Assembly (NCBI GenBank): GCA_008501765.1
Contig: QQUE01000002.1
Coordinates: 804,336-868,335 of the forward strand
DNA from: Calditrichota bacterium
GTDB lineage: Bacteria; Zhuqueibacterota; Zhuqueibacteria; Zhuqueibacterales; Geothermadaptataceae
Reading direction: 5' to 3'
Length of the DNA stretch: 64,000 nucleotides
Positions within the stretch are counted from its first letter, which is position 1, and every line of letters starts with the position of its first letter. The notes under the pieces are model-generated. The model ran no database searches. It had not been told where the DNA came from and saw nothing but the letters and a program-made list of their open reading frames with translations. The position numbers were made by a program, and so were the translations under genes. Positions 1-8,219 of the stretch are shown piece after piece.

Positions 1-1
1 T

Positions 2-586
2 CCATTCACCGGATATTGGCGGGATGTCGGCACGCTCAAAGCTTATTGGCAAACCAACATGGACATCCTTGATCCGCAACAGCCATTGGATCCCCAGGAT
101 TGGGATGTTTTTACGGCAGTAAATGAGGGAGCGCGAATCGGAGACCGGCCCCCGACCTATATTGGCGCCAAATCAAATATTGAAAATAGTCTCGTTTCGC
201 AGGGATGTATTATCGAAGGGGAGGTCATTAATTCAGTGCTTTCACCGGGTGTGTGGGTGCAAGAAGGCGCCATTCTGCAAGATTGCGTTTTGATGAATAA
301 TTGCGAAGTGGGGGAAGGAGCACAGCTCAAACGGGTTATCGCGGATAAAGAAGTGAGTATCGGAAGTGAAGTTTCGATCGGCATGTCCGATGACAGGCGG
401 CAAAACAGTGCTTACCCCCTCCTTTTGCAGGATGGTTTGACAGTTATCGGAAAGACGGCCAGAATTCCCGACCGCTGCCGCATTGGGCAACACTGCATCA
501 TCGATAGCGGTGTGGAAATCAAACCAACCATCACAACGAACTATGAAAGCGGTTCGACACTTTTAATGAAAAATGGAGTAGCTTGA
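2..586 (+). CDS. glgC: Glucose-1-phosphate adenylyltransferase, C-terminal part
   Basis: This is the 3' end of a gene cut by the left window edge. The frame is open from base 2, upstream of the first ATG at 59, and reads GYWRDVGTLKAYWQTNMD, which matches the end of the nucleotidyltransferase domain of GlgC. The remaining ~170 residues form the left-handed beta-helix domain, seen as hexapeptide-like turns such as SVLSPGVWV, CEVGEGA and RIPDRCRIG. GlgC makes ADP-glucose from glucose-1-phosphate and ATP for glycogen synthesis, and the C-terminal domain normally carries allosteric and subunit contacts. A hairpin terminator follows. Other sugar-nucleotide transferases share the fold, but the GYW-DVGT motif favours GlgC. 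Confidence 0.86.
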   Translation, partial: PFTGYWRDVGTLKAYWQTNMDILDPQQPLDPQDWDVFTAVNEGARIGDRPPTYIGAKSNIENSLVSQGCIIEGEVINSVLSPGVWVQEGAILQDCVLMNNCEVGEGAQLKRVIADKEVSIGSEVSIGMSDDRRQNSAYPLLLQDGLTVIGKTARIPDRCRIGQHCIIDSGVEIKPTITTNYESGSTLLMKNGVA

Positions 587-618
587 AGAACAGCCTGAAT
601 TGACTTTTTAATATTGTG

Positions 619-664
619 AAGCCATAATCGGATTTTTTATCATTTCTGACTATGGCTTTTTTTA
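619..664 (+). terminator. Intrinsic terminator after glgC
   Basis: AAGCCATA (619-626) pairs with TATGGCTT (651-658), followed by a T-run. The loop is long (24 nt). It sits 33 nt after the glgC stop. Confidence 0.65.
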
Positions 665-766
665 TGAAATAAAAAAAAACTGGGGGATTCGCGATACTAT
701 TTCGTTCTACCGTTGAAATAGATTTATGCGATGGAAATTAACTCAAATCAATAAAGGGTTTGCATA

Positions 767-1174
767 ATGCAATTTTTCAGCCGTTTGCTTTTAACTTTCC
801 TGAAAATATTTATAGTTGGTTTATTTCTGTCTGCATTGTACGGTTTTCCGACGAGTTGTGATGATAATGTTACAGATACTGAGGACATCACAGCCAATTG
901 TCATTATGAAGTTGAAGAAGAAGGGATGATTTTTCAAAAACATTTGGATGATTATCATCCGTGGGCTTTTCGAGTTAAAAAAGACGGCTATGATCTTATA
1001 TGGGATCTTACAAATCCTGGGTTTGTTCCGGATGGGAACTTGCCAAATATGTATAAAATTGATAGTTTACGTGTACGAATTACAGGTGTGCGAGCGCCAG
1101 AAAATATAGATAATGTCGTTCGGCTTTGGGCATGGCCATTTATTATATTACGTATTGAAATAATTGAAAATTGA
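767..1174 (+). CDS. Small exported hypothetical protein
   Basis: A 135-residue protein of no recognised family. Residues 1-28 are a signal peptide or membrane anchor: a short basic start, then a long hydrophobic stretch ending near FPTSCDD. The Cys could be a degenerate lipidation site, but the preceding residues do not fit a good lipobox. The mature part is acidic and has several aromatic residues, with a WDLTNPGFVPDG stretch and a C-terminal RLWAWPFIILRIEI strand. It stands alone, between the glgC terminator and a bidirectional terminator. Function unknown. Confidence 0.55.
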   Translation: MQFFSRLLLTFLKIFIVGLFLSALYGFPTSCDDNVTDTEDITANCHYEVEEEGMIFQKHLDDYHPWAFRVKKDGYDLIWDLTNPGFVPDGNLPNMYKIDSLRVRITGVRAPENIDNVVRLWAWPFIILRIEIIEN

Positions 1175-1196
1175 TTTAAATTTTGAACCGTATAAT

Positions 1197-1230
1197 AAAA
1201 GCCCGGCATTTTCACAGCACCGGGCTTTTT
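1197..1230. terminator. Bidirectional terminator between convergent genes
   Basis: AAAAGCCCGG (1197-1206) pairs with CCGGGCTTTT (1220-1229) around a 13-nt loop, with A- and T-runs on both sides, so it can serve the + gene ending at 1174 and the - gene ending at 1234. Confidence 0.85.
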
Positions 1231-1233
1231 CGT

Positions 1234-2766
1234 TTAAATATCGAACTTGATTCCCTGAGCCAGTGGTAATTCTTTACCGTAATTTATCGTATTCGTCTGA
1301 CGGCGCATGTATGCTTTCCAGGCATCTGAGCCGGATTCGCGGCCACCACCGGTTTCTTTTTCACCGCCGAAAGCGCCACCGATTTCGGCGCCCGACGTGC
1401 CGATATTGACATTGGCGATACCACAATCAGAGCCGCGGTGGGAGAGGAAGAATTCGGCTTCCTGCATATTGTCGGTAAAAATAGCCGAAGACAGTCCCTG
1501 AACGACGTCATTGTGAATGGCAACTGCGTCAGAAACATCACCGGAATATTTGATGAGATAGAGCAACGGCGCAAAAGTTTCTTCCTGCACGATATCGTAA
1601 TGGTTTTCAACTTCCGCAATGGCCGGTTTCACGTAACAGCCGGATTCGTATTCTTTACCAGAGAGAATTTCACCACCGCAAAGAAGTTTGCCGCCTTGTT
1701 TTTCTACGGCAGTGATAGCATCGACAAACATTTGTGCCGCGTCCTGATCGATTAGGGGACCAACATGATTTTTTTCGTCCATCGGCGATCCAATTTTCAA
1801 GCCGCTGTAAGCTTTAAGCAGGGCTGTTTTTACTTTTTTATAAATTGATTCATGAATGATGAGCCGGCGTGTTGAAGTACATCTTTGCCCGGCTGTGCCC
1901 ACGGCACCAAAAACAATGGCCGGAATGGCCACTTTAAGATTGGCGTTTTCCGTTAAAATAATGGCGTTATTACCGCCAAGCTCGAGGATAGCTTTGCCGA
2001 AACGCCCGGCAATAATTTTTGCCGCATGCTGTCCAACACGCGTTGAGCCGGTGATTGAAATCATCGGGATGCGTTTGTCGTGTAACATTTTTTCGCCGAT
2101 CGAAGAACCTCGGCCAATAATCAGGCTAAAAACACCCTCGGGCAGGTTGTTGGATTTAAGCACATCGTGGATAATATTTTGACAGGCTATGGCCGTGAGG
2201 GGTACTTTCGATGAGGGTTTCCACAAATTCACGTTGCCGCAAACGGCTGCAATCATTGCATTCCACGACCACACTGCTACCGGAAAATTGAAGGCAGAAA
2301 CGGTCGTCACAATACCAAGCGGGTGGTACTGATCGTACATGCGGTGTTCGGGCCGTTCCGAGTGCATCGTAAATCCGTACATTTGCCGTGACTGACCGAC
2401 AGCAAAATCGCAAATATCGATCATTTCCTGCACTTCACCCAATCCTTCCTGCAATGATTTTCCCATCTCAAAGGATACGAGGTGGCCTAAGGGTTCTTTA
2501 AATTCGCGCAGTTTGCCACCAAGCTGGCGGACAATTTCTCCACGCTTGGGACCGGGAACCTGTCGCCAGACAAGAAAAGCCTCTTCTGCTTTTTTGATTA
2601 CATGGTCATAATCCGACTCAGACGCCAGGTAGACGGAGCCAATAAGTTTGCCGGTTACCGGAGAAATGCTTTGAATTTCACCCTGATCTGTCGTGGCTCC
2701 CCATTCGACACCAGTCGATGAGCCAAAGTTTTTTTCATTTACACCAAGAGCTTGTAAGAAATCCAT
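1234..2766 (-). CDS. ALDH7-family aldehyde dehydrogenase (aminoadipate-semialdehyde type)
   Basis: A full-length 510-residue aldehyde dehydrogenase. VSAFNFPVAVWSWN, the Glu motif in ELGGNNAII and the catalytic Cys in GQRCTSTRR are the signatures of the ALDH7 (antiquitin/AmaB/Pcd) branch, which oxidises alpha-aminoadipate semialdehyde to aminoadipate with NAD(P)+ in lysine degradation. The start is supported by a good ribosome site (AAAGGAA) a few bases before ATG. It is monocistronic, with a strong terminator right after the stop. No other lysine-pathway gene is in the window, so the substrate is inferred from the family; other semialdehydes are possible. Confidence 0.88.
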   Translation of the reverse strand: MDFLQALGVNEKNFGSSTGVEWGATTDQGEIQSISPVTGKLIGSVYLASESDYDHVIKKAEEAFLVWRQVPGPKRGEIVRQLGGKLREFKEPLGHLVSFEMGKSLQEGLGEVQEMIDICDFAVGQSRQMYGFTMHSERPEHRMYDQYHPLGIVTTVSAFNFPVAVWSWNAMIAAVCGNVNLWKPSSKVPLTAIACQNIIHDVLKSNNLPEGVFSLIIGRGSSIGEKMLHDKRIPMISITGSTRVGQHAAKIIAGRFGKAILELGGNNAIILTENANLKVAIPAIVFGAVGTAGQRCTSTRRLIIHESIYKKVKTALLKAYSGLKIGSPMDEKNHVGPLIDQDAAQMFVDAITAVEKQGGKLLCGGEILSGKEYESGCYVKPAIAEVENHYDIVQEETFAPLLYLIKYSGDVSDAVAIHNDVVQGLSSAIFTDNMQEAEFFLSHRGSDCGIANVNIGTSGAEIGGAFGGEKETGGGRESGSDAWKAYMRRQTNTINYGKELPLAQGIKFDI

Positions 2767-3302
2767 GGATTTCCTTTCTGGATATTTGTGTGATCTGATT
2801 TGCGTGATCGATTTCCAAGTAAATTAATAAAAAGTGTTGGAACTTTAATCATCTGTATTTGCAGCAATTAGCACTTTTTTATTAGATATCTGTTCATTGA
2901 CTCCAATAAAACGAGTCCGAAACTTTTCACATGACCACGTAATTAACAGTTATTTTTAATCGGGTTTTAAATAAAATCTCAACCAACCGATTTAGCCTAT
3001 CGCTATGATAAAAATTACACAATAAAAAGCAACTTTTAAGCATCGATTGCAAAATATTTTTATTAAATAAATTTATCTGCTCTGATAAAATACGATTTTG
3101 CGCTTAAAAACAAGTACGGTTCAAGATGATTTGCCTAATTTTACCATCCGAAACATCTATAGAACAATCGTTGTTTCACCTTGACTTTTGAGGGTTGAAT
3201 AGTTATTATGGTAGATTGTTTTAAAAACTGTAAACTCTTGAATTTGACCTGCCATTTTTTCGTATTTTAGCTCAAAATCAAGGTACCCAAATCAATATAG
3301 AG
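2767..3302. other. AT-rich intergenic region between divergent genes
   Basis: About 540 bases with no convincing gene on either strand. It should hold the promoters of the - strand dehydrogenase and of rsmI. A clear rsmI promoter candidate is listed separately. Nothing else structured was seen. Confidence 0.6.
3181..3209 (+). promoter_or_regulatory. Sigma-70-type promoter for rsmI
   Basis: TTGACT at 3181-3186, a 17-base spacer, then TATTAT at 3204-3209. Both hexamers are close to consensus and the site lies ~95 bases before the rsmI start. Confidence 0.6.
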
Positions 3303-4034
3303 GTGTGGGAAACGGAAGAAAAATCACCAATTGGCACTCTCTTTGTTATAAGCACACCAATTGGAAACCTGAAGGATATAACTTACCGGGCTGTCGAAAC
3401 ATTACAGTTAGTCGATACGCTTGCTGCGGAAGACACACGGCACAGTGGCAGGCTGTTAAAACATTATAACATAAAAACGAATTTGCGCAGTTTTCACGAG
3501 TTTAATAAGGAAAAACAGCTTCCCTTTCTACTTCATGAGTTAAAAAGTGGAAAAAACGTCGGAATTATTACCGACGCAGGTACGCCCGGAATTTCCGATC
3601 CGGGTTTTTCTTTGATAAGAGCAGCAATAGAATCGGAAATTTCAATCGTGCCAATACCGGGTTTAACCGCTTTTGTGCCTGCCCTTGTTGTTTCTGGTTT
3701 GCCGGTGCATCGCTTTGTGTTTGAGGGTTTTCCTCCGGTTAAAAAAGGAAGAAAGGCGTTTTTTGAGAAATTGGCGCAGGAAGAGCGAACGATCATTCTC
3801 TATGAATCGCCACACAGGTTAAACAAAACGGTTAAGGAAATCGGCGAGTACTGGGGCAAAAGGCAACTTGTGATCGCGCGCGAGCTCACAAAAATATTTG
3901 AGGAATTCCTGCGCGGATCGGTGGATGAAGTGCTATCCGAGATAACGGAAAAACCAAGAAAAGGCGAAATAGTCATCGTGATCGAAGGCCGAAAGCCGGA
4001 ACCGAGAAAGAGAAAAGAGAGAAATGAAATTTAA
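3303..4034 (+). CDS. rsmI: 16S rRNA (cytidine-1402-2'-O) methyltransferase
   Basis: 243 residues, normal for RsmI. The N-terminal STPIGNLKDIT, the AAEDTRHSG loop, ITDAGTPGISDPG and the C-terminal YESPHRL and ARELTK motifs are family signatures of this tetrapyrrole-methylase-fold enzyme. It methylates the 2'-OH of C1402 in the 16S rRNA decoding centre using SAM. The start is GTG; no in-frame ATG lies before the conserved STPIGNL segment. The Lys/Arg-rich C-terminus overlaps the next gene by 11 bases, so the two are probably translationally coupled, although their functions look unrelated. Confidence 0.93.
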   Translation: MWETEEKSPIGTLFVISTPIGNLKDITYRAVETLQLVDTLAAEDTRHSGRLLKHYNIKTNLRSFHEFNKEKQLPFLLHELKSGKNVGIITDAGTPGISDPGFSLIRAAIESEISIVPIPGLTAFVPALVVSGLPVHRFVFEGFPPVKKGRKAFFEKLAQEERTIILYESPHRLNKTVKEIGEYWGKRQLVIARELTKIFEEFLRGSVDEVLSEITEKPRKGEIVIVIEGRKPEPRKRKERNEI

Positions 4035-4689
4035 TTTTTTATCAAAGGGTTTAAAGGATTGGTATCTCAGGTTTACGCAACCTCTTGTTGATATTTTTAT
4101 CGAGCTTGAGCTGAATCCAAACTTTTTTACGACGATCGGCTTTATTATCAGTATCATCGCGGCCTATATGTTTGCTCTGGGAAATTTACGTTTTGGTGGC
4201 GCACTTGTTCTGCTTTCGGGAACATTCGATATCATTGACGGCCGCGTAGCCCGTGCGACGAACCGGGAGACTAAATTTGGGGCGCTGTATGATTCGACGC
4301 TTGATCGCTATGCGGAAGTCATTATGTTTTTTGGATTGGCCTATTTTTTCATTTTCCAGGCCTGGCATCAGGAAATGAACGAAGTGATTGCTTTCATCGC
4401 CGCCATCGCGGTCAATATCGCACTTGGTGGATCAGTTATGGTCAGTTACGTCCGGGCGCGGGCAGAAGCATTGGGATTTGATTGTCAGGTTGGACATATG
4501 CAGCGGCCGGAACGAATTGTGTACATTGGGTTTAGTGCAATTTTTCAGAAATATATTTTAATTCTTGCGATTCTGCTGATCGCCGTGATGGCCAATTATA
4601 CAGCCATGCAACGGCTTTATTATATTTGGGATCAGGAGCGTCGGCAAAAATTAAGCAAAGACAATCCCGTGGGGGACACGGAGGGTTGA
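4024..4689 (+). CDS. CDP-alcohol phosphatidyltransferase, probable phosphatidylinositol-phosphate synthase
   Basis: An integral membrane enzyme of 221 residues with the complete CDP-alcohol motif D-G-x2-A-R-x8-G-x3-D-x3-D (DGRVAR at ~75, then GALYDSTLD). These residues bind two metal ions and CDP-diacylglycerol. About six hydrophobic segments are visible. The later VSYVRARAEALG and RPER elements resemble the inositol-phosphate branch (actinobacterial PIP synthase, archaeal archaetidylinositol-phosphate synthase). The next gene, inositol-3-phosphate synthase, would supply the soluble substrate, so transfer of inositol-phosphate to CDP-diacylglycerol is likely. Glycerol-phosphate or another alcohol remains possible. 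It overlaps rsmI by 11 bases. Confidence 0.82.
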   Translation: MKFNFLSKGLKDWYLRFTQPLVDIFIELELNPNFFTTIGFIISIIAAYMFALGNLRFGGALVLLSGTFDIIDGRVARATNRETKFGALYDSTLDRYAEVIMFFGLAYFFIFQAWHQEMNEVIAFIAAIAVNIALGGSVMVSYVRARAEALGFDCQVGHMQRPERIVYIGFSAIFQKYILILAILLIAVMANYTAMQRLYYIWDQERRQKLSKDNPVGDTEG

Positions 4690-4717
4690 TTGCTCAATAC
4701 GTTCATTTTGAGCAATC
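4688..4717. repeat. Perfect 10-bp hairpin between two inositol-lipid genes
   Basis: GATTGCTCAA (4688-4697) pairs with TTGAGCAATC (4708-4717) around a 10-nt loop. It begins within the phosphatidyltransferase stop codon and has no T-run after it, so an mRNA end or stability element is more likely than a classic terminator. Confidence 0.5.
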
Positions 4718-4824
4718 TATAAGAATAATATTTAATAATAGTTAGAATTGCTTATGTCGCAGATAGTTTAATAATCTGGTGGAATAGTTGATTCTATCAA
4801 ACATTTTATGAAAGGTATTGAAGA

Positions 4825-6138
4825 ATGAAAAACGGAGTTGAGATCAAACCAGCAACTGGTAAACTTGGTATTCTCACACCGGGTATGGGCGCTGTAGCAA
4901 CCACATTTATTGCTGGTTGCCTGGCCGTGCAAAAAGGCATTGGGAAGCCCATTGGCTCCCTGACACAGATGGGTAGTATTCGATTGGGTAAAAGAACCGA
5001 GGACCGAAACCCGCTTATTAAGGATTTTGTGCCTTTGGCCGACTTAAATGATCTGGTTTTTGGGGGTTGGGATATTTTTGAAGACAATGTTTACGAAGCT
5101 GCGCTGAATGCAGGTGTTTTGAGTAAAGATTTGTTAGACGAAATCAAAGCAGATCTTTCCGCAATCAAGCCGATGAAGGCAGTTTTTGATCCAGCGTATG
5201 TGAAAAAACTGGACGGCACCTGGGTTAAAAAGGGCCAGACAAAAATGGATTTGGCAGACCAACTGCGGGAAGATATTCGTAATTTTAAGTCTGAAAATAA
5301 ATTGGATCGAATTGTTATCGTTTGGTGTGGCAGCACGGAAATTTATTTGGAGCCGACAGCGGCGCACAAGTCTTTGCCTGCATTGGAAAAAGCCATGCGT
5401 GAAAATGATCCGGCCATCGCGCCGAGCATGATTTATGCGTACGCCGCCCTTAAAGAAGGCGTTCCCTTTGCCAACGGCGCTCCGAATTTAACAGTTGACT
5501 TTCCCGCGATTCAGGAATTGGCCAAAGAAATGAAAATGCCAATTAGTGGTAAAGATTTTAAAACAGGCCAGACTTTTATGAAAACCTTGCTCGCGCCGGG
5601 TTTTAAAGCCCGTTTGTTGGGACTTTCGGGTTGGTTTTCTACCAATATTCTCGGAAACAGAGACGGTGAAGTACTCGACGATCCGGAGGCTTTTAAAACA
5701 AAAGAAGTCAGCAAGCTGGGTGTTTTAGAATATATTTTGCAACCGAAAGTTTATCCTGATTTGTACAAGGAACTCTACCACAAAGTGCGAATAAATTATT
5801 ATCCACCACGTGGTGACAATAAAGAAGGCTGGGATAATATCGATATTTTTGGCTGGTTGAATTATCCGATGCAGATAAAAGTAGATTTTCTCTGTCGTGA
5901 TAGCATTTTAGCAGCCCCACTGGTGCTTGATCTCGCCTTGTTTTCAGATTTAGCCTTGCGCACCGGAATGCATGGGATCCAGGAATGGCTGTCCTTTTAT
6001 TACAAGAGCCCGATGGTTCCAAGCAATCTCTATCCGGAACATGATATCTTTATTCAGTTGATGAAACTGAAAAACACCCTGCGTCATATGAAAGGTGAGG
6101 ATCTCATTACGCATCTCGGGCTTGAATATTACGATTGA
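4825..6138 (+). CDS. ino1: Inositol-3-phosphate synthase
   Basis: 437 residues, the length of bacterial myo-inositol-1-phosphate synthases. The NAD-binding N-terminus LGILTPGMGAVATTF, the IVIVWCGSTEIY strand and the conserved block KTGQTFMKTLLAPGFKARL followed by GNRDGEVLDDPE mark the family; Lys residues in this block act in catalysis in characterised members. The enzyme converts glucose-6-phosphate to inositol-3-phosphate through an NAD+-dependent oxidation, aldol cyclisation and reduction. Its position after the phosphatidyltransferase suggests the product feeds inositol lipids rather than only osmolytes. A terminator follows the stop. Confidence 0.93.
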   Translation: MKNGVEIKPATGKLGILTPGMGAVATTFIAGCLAVQKGIGKPIGSLTQMGSIRLGKRTEDRNPLIKDFVPLADLNDLVFGGWDIFEDNVYEAALNAGVLSKDLLDEIKADLSAIKPMKAVFDPAYVKKLDGTWVKKGQTKMDLADQLREDIRNFKSENKLDRIVIVWCGSTEIYLEPTAAHKSLPALEKAMRENDPAIAPSMIYAYAALKEGVPFANGAPNLTVDFPAIQELAKEMKMPISGKDFKTGQTFMKTLLAPGFKARLLGLSGWFSTNILGNRDGEVLDDPEAFKTKEVSKLGVLEYILQPKVYPDLYKELYHKVRINYYPPRGDNKEGWDNIDIFGWLNYPMQIKVDFLCRDSILAAPLVLDLALFSDLALRTGMHGIQEWLSFYYKSPMVPSNLYPEHDIFIQLMKLKNTLRHMKGEDLITHLGLEYYD

Positions 6139-6155
6139 TAAATGAAATAAATTCG

Positions 6156-6197
6156 CCCCGGTTTTTGATGCACTTTTATGCAAGCCGGGGTTTATTT
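6156..6197 (+). terminator. Intrinsic terminator after ino1
   Basis: CCCCGG (6156-6161) pairs with CCGGGG (6185-6190), with an inner TGCA-containing stem, followed by TTTATTTTT. Confidence 0.75.
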
Positions 6198-6214
6198 TTA
6201 TATGGCGTAACAGA

Positions 6215-7552
6215 TTGAATCGAAAGTCTCCCTTAAAATCAATCCTGAAAACATCTTTGCCTGCCGTGATCGATTTGTCATCGCAAACGATCATGTGGAC
6301 GATAGAGACTATTTTGATTGGGCAAATCAGTGCAGCCGCGTTTGCCGGCGTTGGAATGGCAATACAGATTCTTGTGGTCTGCATGACCATTTTGCTCACT
6401 TTTATAGTCGGTGCCTCGCTTATTTTAACGCGGCATCTCGGGGCTGGCGATAGGTGGCAAGCCAATCATGTTCTTGGTCAAACTGTAATGATGGGCGTTA
6501 TCCTCAGTTTCGTACTTGGGTTGACGTGGTATTTTGGAGCGCCCTGGTTGTTGGCACTAATCCGCGAAGCAAGCGGCGAGGCGCGCAACGCCGGAGTCAC
6601 TTATTTGCGCACCGTGGCTTATTTCGCCCCGATTATTATTACCAATTTCGTCGCGGTCGGCGTTATTCGCGGCTCCGGTGATACCATACATTCAATGATT
6701 ATCAATCTGACAATCAATTCTATAAATGTTATTTTAGCACCCACTTTGATTTTTGGCTTGTTTGGCGCGCCGCGACTTGAAGTCTTTGGTGCAGCCATCG
6801 CGGTTGGGATTTCCCATTCAGTCGGTTTTTGTATCACAACCTATTTGTTGCGCAGTCGAAAAATGACACTGTTTCTTTCTCTGCGGGAAACGACAACACC
6901 CAACTGGCAGACATTTAAAAAACTTTTCAAGGCTGGATTGCCGACGACGGTGGAGCAATTGGCCTGGTCCGTTGGATTGCTCGTCGTTTCAATGTATGCC
7001 GCCATTCTCGGTGTAACAACACTGGCGGCCCATCAAGTGTTTTTGCGGATTCAGGCCATTCTTTCCATGTTTTATTTTGGCTTTGGCATGGCAGCGATGA
7101 CACTCATGGGCAAAAACCTTGGCGCCGAGGAGAAAAAATTGGCCCAAAAAACAGCCGAAATGACTGGCTGGGTCGTCTATGTTTTTGTGATGATCGTGGT
7201 CGCAGTCACTATTTTCTTTTCCAAGAATATGATCACGGTTTTTACCGATGATCCGCAGGTGGTAAAAATAGGCTCAACCGTGGTTTTGGCTTTTGCCCTT
7301 GTACAAATTCCCAAGGCGGTTAATGGCGTGGTCATCGGCAACTTGCGCGGTGCGGGTGACCTGAAATGGCTCATGTGGACAACGATGGCCGGAGTCATGT
7401 TTTTTGAAATAGGCAGCACCTGGGCATCCGTTTTCATTTTTAATTTGTCCCTCTGGGGATTATGGACGGTCCATATGATTGATGAAACAACCCGTTTGAT
7501 TTTTAATTATTGGCGATTTCGTGGCGGCAAATGGAAATTTATAGATTTATAA
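6215..7552 (+). CDS. MATE-family multidrug/sodium antiporter
   Basis: A 445-residue inner-membrane protein with about twelve hydrophobic helices in two similar halves, typical of MATE exporters. The repeated pattern is visible in GVGMAIQILV...ASLILTRHLGAGD (first half) and LAAHQVFLRIQAIL...MTLMGKNLGAEE (second half), and in the twin segments VGVIRGSGDT and NGVVIGNLRGAGDLK. MATE proteins export cationic drugs or metabolites using Na+ or H+ gradients. The start is TTG with no clear ribosome site; no ATG occurs before the first helix. It begins just after a terminator and is followed 10 bases later by tmk, so it may share a transcript. Substrate cannot be deduced. Confidence 0.87.
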   Translation: MNRKSPLKSILKTSLPAVIDLSSQTIMWTIETILIGQISAAAFAGVGMAIQILVVCMTILLTFIVGASLILTRHLGAGDRWQANHVLGQTVMMGVILSFVLGLTWYFGAPWLLALIREASGEARNAGVTYLRTVAYFAPIIITNFVAVGVIRGSGDTIHSMIINLTINSINVILAPTLIFGLFGAPRLEVFGAAIAVGISHSVGFCITTYLLRSRKMTLFLSLRETTTPNWQTFKKLFKAGLPTTVEQLAWSVGLLVVSMYAAILGVTTLAAHQVFLRIQAILSMFYFGFGMAAMTLMGKNLGAEEKKLAQKTAEMTGWVVYVFVMIVVAVTIFFSKNMITVFTDDPQVVKIGSTVVLAFALVQIPKAVNGVVIGNLRGAGDLKWLMWTTMAGVMFFEIGSTWASVFIFNLSLWGLWTVHMIDETTRLIFNYWRFRGGKWKFIDL

Positions 7553-7562
7553 TGGCATCACA

Positions 7563-8219
7563 ATGAGTGGATTTTTTATAACATTTGAAGGCATTGACGG
7601 GTGTGGAAAAACAACCCAGGCAGAAGCACTCATCGAGCGATTTTCTCAAATTCAGGTTGAGTATTTATATCTCCGCGAGCCGGGAGGAACGTCTATTTCA
7701 GAAAGTGTTCGAGAAATTTTGCTTGATAAGAACAACACAAAAATGTGCGACCGGACCGAAATATTACTGTACGCTGCGGCGCGGGCACAGATAGTAGAAG
7801 AAATTATAAAACCTGGTTTAAATGATGGTAAAATTGTTGTTTGCGATCGATATGCAGATTCGACGGCAGCCTATCAGGGATATGGCCGCCAATTGGATAT
7901 TTCAATCGTGGATGCGGCAATCGAATTGGCAACGGGCGGCTTGCAGCCACATCTCACATTTTTTTTTAATCTAAGTTTGGAAACAGCAACGCGGCGTCGC
8001 ACTGAAAACGGGAAGGGTGAAGATCGCCTGGAAGCTGAAGGCGTCCGTTTCTACCAACGCGTCAGCGATGGGTACCTGCAATTGGCACAGCGTTATCAGC
8101 AACGGTTTGTAACAATCGACGCTGAAAAATCACGAGGAGAACAGCATGAACAGGTATGGGAAATCACCAAAGCACGAGCACTGAAGATGGGCTTGAGTAT
8201 GGAGGCCTTCAATGGGTAG
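7563..8219 (+). CDS. tmk: Thymidylate kinase
   Basis: 218 residues, normal length. The P-loop GIDGCGKTT is at residues 10-18, the REPGGT motif follows, and the DRYADSTAAYQGYGR segment carries the dTMP-binding Asp-Arg pair. The enzyme phosphorylates dTMP to dTDP for DNA synthesis. The lid region after TRRR reads ENGKGEDRLE, as in E. coli-like lids. Its last codons overlap the S41 protease start by 8 bases, so translation is likely coupled. Confidence 0.95.
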   Translation: MSGFFITFEGIDGCGKTTQAEALIERFSQIQVEYLYLREPGGTSISESVREILLDKNNTKMCDRTEILLYAAARAQIVEEIIKPGLNDGKIVVCDRYADSTAAYQGYGRQLDISIVDAAIELATGGLQPHLTFFFNLSLETATRRRTENGKGEDRLEAEGVRFYQRVSDGYLQLAQRYQQRFVTIDAEKSRGEQHEQVWEITKARALKMGLSMEAFNG

